Shown here in pieces: positions 9,205 to 20,207 of a DNA stretch of 64,000 nucleotides. The notes under the pieces are model-generated. The model was not told where the DNA came from. It ran no database searches and saw only the letters and a list, made by a program, of their open reading frames with translations. Positions within the stretch are counted from its first letter, which is position 1, and each line of letters opens with the position of its first letter. The translations under genes and the position numbers were made by a program. The DNA is from JBFKPQ01 sp041628225 (GTDB lineage: Bacteria > Actinomycetota > Acidimicrobiia > Spongiisociales > JAENVV01): NCBI GenBank assembly GCA_041628225.1, contig JBFKPQ010000001.1, positions 62,001 to 126,000 on the forward strand, read 5' to 3'.

Positions 9205-10154
9205 GCGGTCGGTGCCGGCGGCGGGGGAGTCTCCACCCGCCGACCGTTGTCGTTGTCGAACAGTTCGGCGATGCCGCCGATGCTGCCGAGAATGCCAGAC
9301 ACCTCCATGGGCAGGTAGATCTTCGTCGCTTGCCCGTCGGCGATGTTCTGGAGGGCCTCCAGGTACTTGATGGCGATCAGGTCGTTCGTCGGATCGCCAT
9401 CGTGGATCGCCTGGTAGACCCGCAAGATGGCGTCGCCTTCGCCTTCGGCGAGGGCGATCTTCTCGTACTTCTGGGCATCGGCGACGCGTTTGATCGCCTC
9501 GGCCCGACCCTCTGCCTCGAGCACCTGGGATTCTTTGATGCCCTCTGCTCGGAGAATCGCCGAACGCTTGTCACCTTCGGCCTCGGTGACGATGGCTCGC
9601 CGGTCGCGTTCCGCCTTCATCTGCCGGTGCATGGCATTCGTGACATCGGGCGGCGGCTCGATTCGCTGGATCTCGACACGCACGACCTTCGTCCCCCACA
9701 CGTCGGTGGCGTCGTCGAGGATCTCGCGCAGTTGGGTGTTGATCGTCTCTCGGGACGTCAACGCCTCGTCGAGCTGCAGCTCACCGACGATGTTACGAAG
9801 GTTGGTCTGCGCCAGCTTCGTTGCGGCCACGATGAAGTTGGAGATGTTGTACTTCAGCTTCACCGGGTCGGTCGCCTGGTAGTACACGACGGCGTCGACC
9901 GTGACGACGACGTTGTCCTTCGTGATGACCTCCTGTGGGGGGACATCGACGACCTGCTCCCGCATGTCCACTCGCTGGATGCGCTCCACGAACGGGATGA
10001 TGAAGTTCAGGCCGGGGTCGACGGTTCGTTTGTACCGGCCGAACTGTTCGACCAGCCCTTTCTCGTGCTGGGCGACGATCTTGATGCCGGTCGCCGCGTA
10101 CACGGCGAGACCGAGGACCAAGACCGCGATCAGAATGATGGACCCATCCAGCAT
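9201..10154 (-). CDS. SPFH-domain (stomatin/paraslipin, QmcA-like) membrane protein
   Basis: 317 residues. One N-terminal membrane segment (IILIAVLVLGLAVYAATGI) is followed by the SPFH/Band 7 domain: IVAQHEKGLVEQFGRYKR, PGLNFIIPFVERIQRVDMRE and VVTVDAVVYYQ. A long Ala/Glu-rich helical region (about 190-260) and a paraslipin-type C-terminus (KIYLPMEVSGILGSIGGIAEL) follow. Such proteins form oligomers in the inner-membrane plane and work with NfeD partners, and here an NfeD domain is encoded immediately upstream. Upstream of both is a PadR regulator, so the three genes look like one operon. Confidence 0.9.
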   Translation of the reverse strand: MLDGSIILIAVLVLGLAVYAATGIKIVAQHEKGLVEQFGRYKRTVDPGLNFIIPFVERIQRVDMREQVVDVPPQEVITKDNVVVTVDAVVYYQATDPVKLKYNISNFIVAATKLAQTNLRNIVGELQLDEALTSRETINTQLREILDDATDVWGTKVVRVEIQRIEPPPDVTNAMHRQMKAERDRRAIVTEAEGDKRSAILRAEGIKESQVLEAEGRAEAIKRVADAQKYEKIALAEGEGDAILRVYQAIHDGDPTNDLIAIKYLEALQNIADGQATKIYLPMEVSGILGSIGGIAELFDNDNGRRVETPPPPAPTA

Positions 10155-10183
10155 GATGGCGTTCCTTTCTCTCTAGCTCTCGT

Positions 10184-10960
10184 TCAATCCCATGGTTCGA
10201 CGACGAGGCGTGACCCTCGAACGCCGACGACTCGTACCGGGGTGCCTTCGGTGATGACCGGTCCGTTGGTGACGGCACGCCATTCCTCGGTGTCCATCCG
10301 GACCCGTCCGGTGCCTGCGTGGTCGTCGACGGTTTCCAACACCACGGCCCGCGCCCCATCGAAACGGTTGGCGCCGACCGGCAGCTGGTCCTCCTTGGAC
10401 GGCACGAACCGTCGCATGTAGATCAGTGCGGCGACCGAGACGACCAGGAACGCACCCCATTGCACGCCGATGGCTGCGCCGATCCAGGCGAGGATCGCCG
10501 CGACGACGGCGCCCACCGCGAACGGCAGGATGAAGAACCCGGCGGTCAGGATCTCGCCCACGCCGAGGACAAAGGCCAGTCCCACCCAGATCCATCTCCA
10601 GAGTTCTTCGTCCATGCTTCCTCCTTCGTCTACGAAAGCGATCACGAGTGCTGCGACCACCACCGTTGCCACCATGGCGGCGACGTTGGGGACGGTCACG
10701 AGTTTTCTGCGAGTAGCCGTGGCTTCGGCCCAGTCGAGCTGGCGGGGTCCCCGCCGGACTTCGGTCGCCCACTGCTCGGCGAAGGCAGGGAGGTCGGGAC
10801 CCACCACCTCGGCCACCGAACGACCGGCGGCCGCCGACTCTTCGAGGTGGGAGGCGAGTTCAACCGTCATCTCGTCGACGGCGTCCTTCGAAACGCCGGA
10901 GCTCCGCCAATAGCGCTCGCAGGCGGCGATGACGTCGTCGATCCGTTGCCGGTCAGCCAC
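10184..10960 (-). CDS. HAAS-like domain fused to NfeD-type membrane protein
   Basis: 258 residues in one uninterrupted frame. Residues 1-75 (ACERYWRSSGVSKDAVDEM and ASHLEESAAAG) resemble the helical HAAS/DUF1700 domain often encoded beside PadR regulators. A membrane span follows (about 90-110). Residues 116-258 are a complete NfeD: membrane segments (WVGLAFVLGVGEILTAGFF), then an OB-fold tail (GARAVVLETVDDHAGTGRV). Met116 has its own excellent ribosome site (see 10613-10626), so a separate 143-residue NfeD may also be made. The first codons overlap the end of padR by 8 bp. The partner is expected to be the SPFH protein downstream. Confidence 0.75.
   Translation of the reverse strand: MADRQRIDDVIAACERYWRSSGVSKDAVDEMTVELASHLEESAAAGRSVAEVVGPDLPAFAEQWATEVRRGPRQLDWAEATATRRKLVTVPNVAAMVATVVVAALVIAFVDEGGSMDEELWRWIWVGLAFVLGVGEILTAGFFILPFAVGAVVAAILAWIGAAIGVQWGAFLVVSVAALIYMRRFVPSKEDQLPVGANRFDGARAVVLETVDDHAGTGRVRMDTEEWRAVTNGPVITEGTPVRVVGVRGSRLVVEPWD
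10613..10626 (-). promoter_or_regulatory. Internal ribosome-binding site and start for a free NfeD product
   Basis: On the minus strand the frame reads AAGGAGGAAGC then ATG (codon 10615-10613), an almost perfect anti-16S match six bases from the start. The same bases encode Glu-Gly-Gly-Ser in the fused protein. The downstream product, 10184-10615, would be a full-length 143-residue NfeD. Confidence 0.65.
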
Positions 10961-11255
10961 GGGTCCCTCCTTTCAATACTGCGTCCACGCCGATCGTGAG
11001 ACCGGTCCACTCATCCTTCCACGCGGCGAGCGTCTCTTTGCCCGCCGGGAGGATCCTGTAGTACTTGCGGGGCGGTCCTCCCGTAGATTCGACCAGATAC
11101 CCCTCGACCAGGTTCCGTTTCTGGAGACGGCTGAGCAGCGGATAGATACTGCCTTCGCTCACGAGGGTCAGACCTCGGTCGCGCAGCTTCTCGACCATCT
11201 CGTACCCATAGCTGGGCTCGTCGGCGATCAGTGCCAGCAGGCACATGTCGAGCAC
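10953..11255 (-). CDS. PadR-family transcriptional regulator
   Basis: 100 residues from GTG 11255. The PadR winged helix is plain: LLALIADEPSYGYEMVEKL, EGSIYPLLSRLQKRNLVEGYL, PPRKYYRILPAGKETL. The conserved leader QLLKGV lies in frame just upstream of the GTG. The real start may therefore be a CTG at 11285 (giving MDHSSQLLKGVLDMC), as no ATG/GTG/TTG lies between it and the in-frame stop at 11316-11318. PadR proteins are usually repressors sensing small ligands. Inverted repeats upstream suggest autoregulation of this padR/HAAS-NfeD/SPFH operon. Confidence 0.88.
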   Translation of the reverse strand: MLDMCLLALIADEPSYGYEMVEKLRDRGLTLVSEGSIYPLLSRLQKRNLVEGYLVESTGGPPRKYYRILPAGKETLAAWKDEWTGLTIGVDAVLKGGTRG

Positions 11256-11303
11256 GCCTTTCAGGAGTTGTGAACTGTGGTCCAGGTCGCACGTCCTACT
11301 ATC

Positions 11304-11356
11304 GTGGTATCCACGCTACCATGCGTACCAAGTATCTGTCAACACAAGGTACTTGG
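11304..11356 (-). promoter_or_regulatory. Putative PadR operator region
   Basis: Three inverted repeats lie before padR: GTGG-TAT-CCAC (11304-11314), TGGTA-N7-TACCA (11305-11321) and CCAAGTA-N15-TACTTGG (11328-11356). The position upstream of the regulator suggests an autoregulatory site. The remaining bases back to the clpB stop at 11396 show nothing else. Confidence 0.45.
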
Positions 11357-11395
11357 CTATCCCACCTAGGACGGAGAAGCGCGATCAGGCTGGCA

Positions 11396-13963
<2,568 letters not shown>

Positions 13964-14032
13964 GGGACGCGTTTCCTCAGGTCGGTAGGATTGCCTCGAA
14001 CCAACGCCGGATAGCGGTGGTGTATTTCATAA

Positions 14033-14057
14033 AATCTGAGTCGTATCTTATCAGATT
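14033..14057 (-). promoter_or_regulatory. Inverted repeat upstream of clpB, HAIR-like geometry
   Basis: AATCTGA (14033-14039) and TCAGATT (14051-14057) form a perfect inverted repeat centred at 14045. Read with HAIR spacing it is TCTGAGT-N7-TATCAGA. Its left arm shares five of seven bases with the HspR consensus CTTGAGT; the right arm is poor. Because hspR is in this window, a diverged HspR site is plausible but unproven. The divergent thioesterase gene begins 12 bp away. Confidence 0.4.
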
Positions 14058-14068
14058 GTGAGGCGAGT

Positions 14069-14536
14069 GTGGAAGCGAGAACCCCTGGTCAGTCGTTGAC
14101 CACGATGACGATGATGATGGGTGTGGACCATGCCAACACGGCGGGGTTCGTGCACGGGGGATGGATCATGAAGCTCGTCGACGAAGCGGCCGGCGTGGCG
14201 GGTATGCGTCACTGCAGCGGCCGGGTGGTCACCGCCCAGGTCGATTCGCTGTCCTTCGAGGCTCCCGTTCACATCGGCGATCTGGTGACGCTCAGTGCCA
14301 TCGTCACCCAGGCGTGGAACACGTCGATGGAGGTGGAGGTCGAGGTCCGACGAGAGCATCCCCAGACCCGCGAAGGTGGACTGACGACCCGCGCCTACCT
14401 CACGATGGTGTGCGTCGATGAACTGGGACATCCTCGACCGGTGCCGCCGCTCCTCGTGTCGACGGAGGCCGAGCGGCGACGGCAGGATGCCGCGGAAGCC
14501 CGACGGGCAGCCCGCATCGCGCTACGGGATCGCTGA
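14069..14536 (+). CDS. Acyl-CoA thioesterase, hotdog fold (YciA-like)
   Basis: 155 residues from a GTG start; the ribosome site is weak (GAGGCGAG). The hotdog pattern is clear: VDHANTAGFVHGGWIMKLVDEAAGVAGMRHC, then VVTAQVDSLSFEAPVHIGDLVTLSAIV and MEVEVEV. The HGGWIMKLVDEA helix with its Asp is typical of YciA/BACH acyl-CoA hydrolases. It is expected to release free acids from acyl-CoA in the cytoplasm; chain-length preference is unknown. It is divergent from clpB and ends three bases from the convergent gene at 14539. Confidence 0.85.
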   Translation: MEARTPGQSLTTMTMMMGVDHANTAGFVHGGWIMKLVDEAAGVAGMRHCSGRVVTAQVDSLSFEAPVHIGDLVTLSAIVTQAWNTSMEVEVEVRREHPQTREGGLTTRAYLTMVCVDELGHPRPVPPLLVSTEAERRRQDAAEARRAARIALRDR

Positions 14537-14538
14537 GG

Positions 14539-14934
14539 TCAGAGGCGCTGGCCGACGTGCCGGTTGATGGCGTCCAGCACCGCGCGGGCGGCGGCCTCGT
14601 CGGGGTCGTTCTCGGCCATCACCGCGCTGCCGACGAAGGTTCCGTCCAGGCCTTCGGCTTGGACCTGGGCGATGGCGATCCGCGATGCGCCGAGGTCGGT
14701 CGTGGCCACCGCGGCCAGGTCGAAGCGAGAGCCATCACCCAGTACCGATTCGAGAGCCCTCAGCACGGCCTCGCCGACCAGACGTGGCCGGGCACCGGGA
14801 GTCGATGCCCCGACGGAGTGGCCCTCGTGTTCGGCGCCCTTCCACGTGATCACGACGACGGCGCGACTCTCGTCTCCGTCGGTGGTCACCTCATGGCGAT
14901 CGAGTACCGGGCGTGCTGCTCGCATGCCTACCAC
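14539..14934 (-). CDS. Conserved hypothetical protein, alpha/beta domain
   Basis: 131 residues from GTG 14934 (Met4 is an alternative start). The protein alternates strands and helices: AVVVITWKGAEHEGHSVGAS, RPRLVGEAVLRALESVL, FDLAAVATTDLGASRIAIAQV, then a helix DEAAARAVLDAINRHV. I remember similar sequences in other actinobacterial genomes but no function. The pattern is loosely like small regulatory or dimerisation domains. No catalytic residues stand out. Confidence 0.55.
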   Translation of the reverse strand: MVGMRAARPVLDRHEVTTDGDESRAVVVITWKGAEHEGHSVGASTPGARPRLVGEAVLRALESVLGDGSRFDLAAVATTDLGASRIAIAQVQAEGLDGTFVGSAVMAENDPDEAAARAVLDAINRHVGQRL

Positions 14935-14962
14935 GTTAGTGCGTACTAGTCACCGGAGCGGT

Positions 14963-16426
<1,464 letters not shown>

Positions 16427-16468
16427 CACTCGGTTATCGGAAGGTCGACGGGCCCGATTCAGTCGAGC

Positions 16469-17746
16469 TTAGGACTGCTCGAACATGGGGACGTGTTCTT
16501 CGTCGTCGCCTTCCGGGACGCGCTCGATCCCCAGCATTCTGTCGATCACCATGTTCTGGAACCTGTGGACCGGCTCCTCGAAGCGGTAACACATCGGCCC
16601 TCCCTCGTACGCCGGGTTGGAGAGTCCCCGCTGGACCCGCTCCACGATCTCGATGTCCTGGGTGTTGACGAGATGCCAGAAGTCGAGGAGGTTGGCAACG
16701 CCGTCGTCGGTGGCGGTGCCGGGCTCCGTCGTGCCGGGAATCAGCAGGCGTAGCTGCTCGATGGTCCGGTCGGGGCCGGCCGGTTGGGCGGTCAGGAGGA
16801 GGGCGTGGTTGGGCAGCAGATTCACGGCGACGTTCGGGAACAGCCAGATGAACCGTCCGGCTTCGGCGTCGGCGCCCGACAGGTACGGCGCAGGCGTGAG
16901 TCCTTGCCACCCGCCCGCATCACTGTTCTGCGAGATGGGCCAGGTCGTCATGCCGGTGTACATGCCGGCGCCCTGCCAGCGGTAATGATCTCTGAGGCGC
17001 GAGACCTTGACGAGTTCCGGGTGCACCCACGGCAGGTGGTAGTACTCCATGAAGTTCTCGCCGACCAGCTTGTGGTTGGCGGCGATGTCGTACGTGCGAT
17101 CGGCTACCACCCGCCAATCCTCAAGCCGGTACCCGGCGGTGCGGGCGGGTAGATCGCCGAGGTGGTCGGCCAGCGGCGCCGCCGCGACGGAGAGATTCAC
17201 GAACACCATGAACCCCCAAGTCTCCACGCGGACCGGGAAGAGATCGTACGCAGCGCGGTCGAACCCCTCGGCGTCGGACATGTCGAAGACGCCCTGTTGG
17301 TCTTCCGGGATCTCGGACCCGGTGAAGAGAGGTGTGCCGATGCAGGCACCGCCGAGGTCGTATGCCCAGGCGTGATAGGGGCATCGGATCGCTCGTCCGA
17401 CGTGGCGGCACCCCGCGTCGGCGAGTTCGGTCCCGCGATGCCGGCAGACGTTGTGGAAGCCGTTCAGCCTTCCGTCGTCAGCCATGACCACGACGATCGA
17501 TCGCCCCGCAACGTCGGCCACCACGGTGTCTCCGACCGTCTCGAAGTCCGAGGTCGTGGCGACGTGCACCCAGCTCGTGGCGAAGATCCGTTCTTGTTCG
17601 AGGGCATAGAACGCCTCTGAGGTGTAGGCGTCGGGGATCAGGGTGGTGGCCTGGTCGACGGGCCGGCGGGTGGGCGCGTAGGTATCGGGGAGCGTGTACG
17701 CCTCGACGGGAAGGCGATCGGCAGGGCTGTGACCACGGCTCGTCAT
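16469..17746 (-). CDS. Rieske non-heme iron oxygenase, large subunit
   Basis: 425 residues from ATG 17746, chosen over a longer frame (17806) that would run further into the divergent mscL leader. The Rieske cluster is Cys-x-His/Cys-x2-His in VCRHRGTE and RCPYHAW. The mononuclear iron site is in KLVGENFMEYYHLPWVHPEL. The layout matches ring-hydroxylating or quaternary-amine (choline/carnitine/betaine-type) monooxygenase alpha subunits. No reductase or ferredoxin gene is adjacent, so the electron donor must be encoded elsewhere. The substrate cannot be assigned. Confidence 0.85.
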   Translation of the reverse strand: MTSRGHSPADRLPVEAYTLPDTYAPTRRPVDQATTLIPDAYTSEAFYALEQERIFATSWVHVATTSDFETVGDTVVADVAGRSIVVVMADDGRLNGFHNVCRHRGTELADAGCRHVGRAIRCPYHAWAYDLGGACIGTPLFTGSEIPEDQQGVFDMSDAEGFDRAAYDLFPVRVETWGFMVFVNLSVAAAPLADHLGDLPARTAGYRLEDWRVVADRTYDIAANHKLVGENFMEYYHLPWVHPELVKVSRLRDHYRWQGAGMYTGMTTWPISQNSDAGGWQGLTPAPYLSGADAEAGRFIWLFPNVAVNLLPNHALLLTAQPAGPDRTIEQLRLLIPGTTEPGTATDDGVANLLDFWHLVNTQDIEIVERVQRGLSNPAYEGGPMCYRFEEPVHRFQNMVIDRMLGIERVPEGDDEEHVPMFEQS

Positions 17747-17867
17747 GACAGCGACGTTACCGGGCGCCGCGCCGGCGCGTGCGGGCGGGATGAAGGCCTG
17801 CCACATTCCGGAAACCCCGTGTTCGAGCGGTTATCGTTGCGTCGGCATCTGTCAATGGAGGGAATCG

Positions 17868-18251
17868 ATGCTCAAGGGATTCAAGGACTTCATCTTCCGA
17901 CCAGGGCTGGTCGAGACCGGCGTCGGTTTGGTCATGGCCCTGGCCACTGTGGCTGTGCTCACGGCACTGGTCGAGAACATCATCATGCCGATCGTCGGCA
18001 TCCTGTTCGGGGAGCCGACGTTCGACGATGTGATGATCCTCACGATCAACGGTTCGGAGATCCGGTTCGGCGCCTTCTTGACGGCGCTGGTCTCGTTCCT
18101 GGCCATCGGATTCGCGGTGTACTTCTTCATCGTGAAGCCGTACCAGTCGATCCAGGACCGCGTGAGCGAGCCCGAGGAAGAGGAAGAGGCAGGCGATCCG
18201 GAAGACATCGTGTTGCTGCGGGAGATCCGCGACGCGCTGAACCGCGGCTGA
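17868..18251 (+). CDS. mscL: Large-conductance mechanosensitive channel
   Basis: 127 residues. ATG 17868 is preceded by GGAGGGAATCG, and the protein begins MLKGFKDFIFRPGLVETGVG like other MscL proteins. Two membrane helices (VMALATVAVLTALVENIIMPIVG and FLTALVSFLAIGFAVYFFIV) flank a periplasmic loop. An acidic run (PEEEEEAG) and an amphipathic C-terminal helix (DIVLLREIRDALN) end the protein. The channel opens under membrane tension to release solutes during osmotic downshock. It is transcribed divergently from the Rieske gene and converges with the XRE/DUF2975 pair. Confidence 0.94.
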   Translation: MLKGFKDFIFRPGLVETGVGLVMALATVAVLTALVENIIMPIVGILFGEPTFDDVMILTINGSEIRFGAFLTALVSFLAIGFAVYFFIVKPYQSIQDRVSEPEEEEEAGDPEDIVLLREIRDALNRG

Positions 18252-18274
18252 CCGAAGAGCTCTGCGAGACGAGA

Positions 18275-18295
18275 GGCGGGCCCGGTGGGCCCGCC
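18275..18295. terminator. Hairpin between mscL and the convergent XRE gene
   Basis: GGCGGGCCC (18275-18283), loop GGT, GGGCCCGCC (18287-18295): a perfect 9-bp GC stem in the 49-bp gap between two stop codons. There is no U-tract, but the position fits a bidirectional terminator. Confidence 0.6.
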
Positions 18296-18300
18296 GCTCG

Positions 18301-18549
18301 CTATCGGAATGCCGGTCCCGGCGGCTTCTTCCGTGGCGGAGCCGGAGCTGCGACGTGCTCCAGGAGGTCGCCGGGCTGGCAGTCGAGGGCCTCGCAGATC
18401 GCCTCGAGGGTCGAGAACCGCACCGCCTTGGCCTTGCCGGTCTTGAGGATGGACAGGTTTGCGAGAGTCACCCCGACGGCTTCCGACAGCTCGGTGAGTG
18501 TCATCCCACGGTCGACGAGGACCTTGTCGAGGTTCACGGCGATCGGCAT
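18301..18549 (-). CDS. Small XRE/Cro-type regulator paired with DUF2975
   Basis: 82 residues: MPIAVNLDKVLVDRGMTLTE then LSEAVGVTLANLSILKTGKA, a single helix-turn-helix, then FSTLEAICEALDCQPGDLLE and a Pro-rich tail. Its ATG overlaps the TGA of the upstream membrane gene as TGATG, so translation is probably coupled. Compact XRE proteins of this kind commonly accompany DUF2975 membrane proteins in bacteria. It is the likely binder of the tandem operator at 19231-19272. Confidence 0.85.
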   Translation of the reverse strand: MPIAVNLDKVLVDRGMTLTELSEAVGVTLANLSILKTGKAKAVRFSTLEAICEALDCQPGDLLEHVAAPAPPRKKPPGPAFR

Positions 18550-19184
18550 CAGACCGTGAAGTGCTGCTCGGCCTGCAGTTCTACGGCGGCCCGGTACAGC
18601 TCGCCGACGATCAGGACGACGAATGCCAGGAACACCAGGCTGAGCGAGATCTTCAGGTCGGGCACCAGCTCCCAGGTGTCCCAGGCCACCTGGCTGGCGG
18701 TGAACCTCTGCGTGAGGTAGCCCACGCCGGGCACCACGAGGGCGAGAATCCACACCGCGCCGGCCACCGTCCGGATCTTGCGAACATGCTCGGCAGTGAA
18801 CGGCCGACCTGTCAGGGCCGAGTCCACGATGTGACGCAGCGCCAAGACGATCAGGATCGTGGCGCCCCAGCGGAGCAGCGAGGCCGCCAGCGTTCCTACG
18901 AGGACCGGCCCGTACGACTCCACCTCGACCCACATGATGCCCCCGATGAATTCGGTTCCTTGCGAGCTGGTCACGAGCTCCAGCCTGCCCATGCCATCGA
19001 TGGTCTCTGAGTTGTCGAGAGCACCTTCGGTCGGCAGGATTCCGCCTTCGATGGCTGCCCTGGGGGAGTCCGATAGGAATCCGGTCACCAGCGTCAGGCC
19101 GATGGAGATGACGGCCGCGACCACCGAGATCCACAAGGCCACTGTCAGCACGGTGCGTAGCCGCTTCAGTGTCTCCACTCGCAT
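18549..19184 (-). CDS. DUF2975 integral membrane protein
   Basis: 211 residues with AGGAGG six bases before the ATG. Four hydrophobic segments are visible: ALWISVVAAVISIGLTLVTG, GTLAASLLRWGATILIVLAL, VWILALVVPGVGYL and LSLVFLAFVVLIVGELY. A soluble loop of about 60 residues lies between the first two. The HIVDSALTGRPFTAEHVRKI turn before the third helix is the usual DUF2975 hallmark. Function is unknown; paired membrane/XRE units of this sort are thought to sense membrane or cell-state signals. Confidence 0.8.
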   Translation of the reverse strand: MRVETLKRLRTVLTVALWISVVAAVISIGLTLVTGFLSDSPRAAIEGGILPTEGALDNSETIDGMGRLELVTSSQGTEFIGGIMWVEVESYGPVLVGTLAASLLRWGATILIVLALRHIVDSALTGRPFTAEHVRKIRTVAGAVWILALVVPGVGYLTQRFTASQVAWDTWELVPDLKISLSLVFLAFVVLIVGELYRAAVELQAEQHFTV

Positions 19185-19216
19185 CGTTACCTCCTTATTG
19201 AAAAACGATATGAGCG

Positions 19217-19246
19217 AACGTATCAGAAACGCGCATTGTTTGTCAA
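19217..19246 (-). promoter_or_regulatory. Promoter of the DUF2975/XRE operon
   Basis: On the minus strand a perfect -35 TTGACA (19246-19241) is followed after 18 bases by TACGTT (19222-19217), a TANNNT -10, about 33 bases before the ATG at 19184. The -35 lies inside the first operator copy, so a bound protein would block RNA polymerase. Confidence 0.6.
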
Positions 19247-19272
19247 TAAATATTTATTGTTTGGCAATAAAT
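19231..19272. promoter_or_regulatory. Tandem 21-bp operators upstream of DUF2975/XRE
   Basis: A 17-base sequence ATTGTTTGKCAATAAAT occurs at 19235-19251 and again at 19256-19272 (16 of 17 identical), a period of exactly 21 bp. The distal copy is a perfect inverted repeat, ATTTATTG-N5-CAATAAAT (19252-19272). The proximal copy keeps only the inner ATTG/CAAT. Their junction forms the perfect palindrome CAATAAATATTTATTG (19244-19259). Two-turn spacing suggests cooperative binding by XRE dimers on one DNA face. Confidence 0.65.
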
Positions 19273-19353
19273 GACCACTGTGATGGCAGGGGCGAATGGG
19301 ACTCGGCAGATGGGTCGCCTCATCTGTCGGGGGACACACTTCCTCGGAGGGGA

Positions 19354-19806
19354 GTGCAGAGCCAAGGCCCAGACCACTCCCACCTGCGACGCCGGCTCGT
19401 CGGCGGGCTGGCCATCTTGTTCGGCATTGCCCTGGCCGGCTACGTGGCGAGCAACCAACTGGTGCTGGCGACTCGATCCGTGCCGATGCCAGCTGCGGCA
19501 GAGATGGCCTACGAATATGGCGAGCCGGGTCGCTTCGCCTTGTTCGGGAACTATCCGCTCTATCAGAGATACGTGGTTGCTGGAGGGACCCCGGCTGAGG
19601 TGTGTGCCGACCTAGGGCGTCTGCTCGGGACCGAGTTCAGGCCGAACCAAACGTCTGTGTCGAACCCACGACCGTGCGAGTGGGAGGGGAGGGCCTGGGG
19701 TGCGCGGGTCAGGGTGGCGGTGCTGGACGTCGCCGAGATCGCTCCCAACAACCATCCGATCACGGCACCGGCGGACGCATCCCTGGTGGTCGTGTCAGCC
19801 GACTGA
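19354..19806 (+). CDS. Hypothetical membrane-anchored protein
   Basis: 150 residues from GTG 19354, which has GGAGGGGA immediately upstream. One N-terminal membrane segment (LVGGLAILFGIALAGYVASNQLVL) is followed by an extracytoplasmic domain of about 110 residues with two cysteines (AEVCADLGRLLGTEF and RPCEWEGRAWG). No known family is recognised. An upstream start near 19270 in another frame is not supported. It converges with hspR. Confidence 0.5.
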   Translation: MQSQGPDHSHLRRRLVGGLAILFGIALAGYVASNQLVLATRSVPMPAAAEMAYEYGEPGRFALFGNYPLYQRYVVAGGTPAEVCADLGRLLGTEFRPNQTSVSNPRPCEWEGRAWGARVRVAVLDVAEIAPNNHPITAPADASLVVVSAD

Positions 19807-19814
19807 CCGCGTAC

Positions 19815-19832
19815 ACCCGGCTTCTACCGGGT
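19815..19832. terminator. Small hairpin at the hspR 3' end
   Basis: ACCCGG (19815-19820) and CCGGGT (19827-19832) pair around a 6-base loop that includes the hspR stop codon, in the short gap between convergent genes. Weak; it lacks a T-tract. Confidence 0.3.
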
Positions 19833-20207
19833 CTGGTCGGGGAGATTCGGTCGGCGGACCACGATCTCCCGGCGGTAGGAGGCGTGGACCTGCTTGACGC
19901 GTTCGCGGGCGGCTTGACGTTCGGCGGCGAGTTGATCCTCGAGCGCAGCCACTTCGGAGCGCAGTTGCTCGATGCGGTCCTGGAGTTCCATGACCTGCTT
20001 GACGCCCTCGAGGTTCAGCCCCTGTTCGGTGAGCGTCTGGATGAGTTGGAGGCGATCGATGTCGGACTGCGAGTAGCGGCGCGTGCCACCGGGCGTACGA
20101 TGTGGTTCGACGAGGCCGCGCCGTTCATAGACTCGCAGCGTCTGCGGGTGGAGGCCAGACAGTTCGGCCGCCACCGAGATCACGAAGAGATGTCGTTCCT
20201 TCTTCAT
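19824..20207 (-). CDS. hspR: Heat-shock repressor HspR (MerR family)
   Basis: 127 residues. MerR-type helix-turn-helix: LFVISVAAELSGLHPQTLRV then YERRGLVEPHRTPGGTRRYS. A coiled-coil follows (about 70-110, LQDRIEQLRSEVAALEDQLA). HspR represses heat-shock operons by binding HAIR repeats, with DnaK as co-repressor. Its ATG overlaps the dnaJ stop as ATGA, and it closes the dnaK-grpE-dnaJ-hspR operon, the standard actinobacterial order. The candidate target is the HAIR element at 23926-23946. Confidence 0.93.
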   Translation of the reverse strand: MKKERHLFVISVAAELSGLHPQTLRVYERRGLVEPHRTPGGTRRYSQSDIDRLQLIQTLTEQGLNLEGVKQVMELQDRIEQLRSEVAALEDQLAAERQAARERVKQVHASYRREIVVRRPNLPDQTR

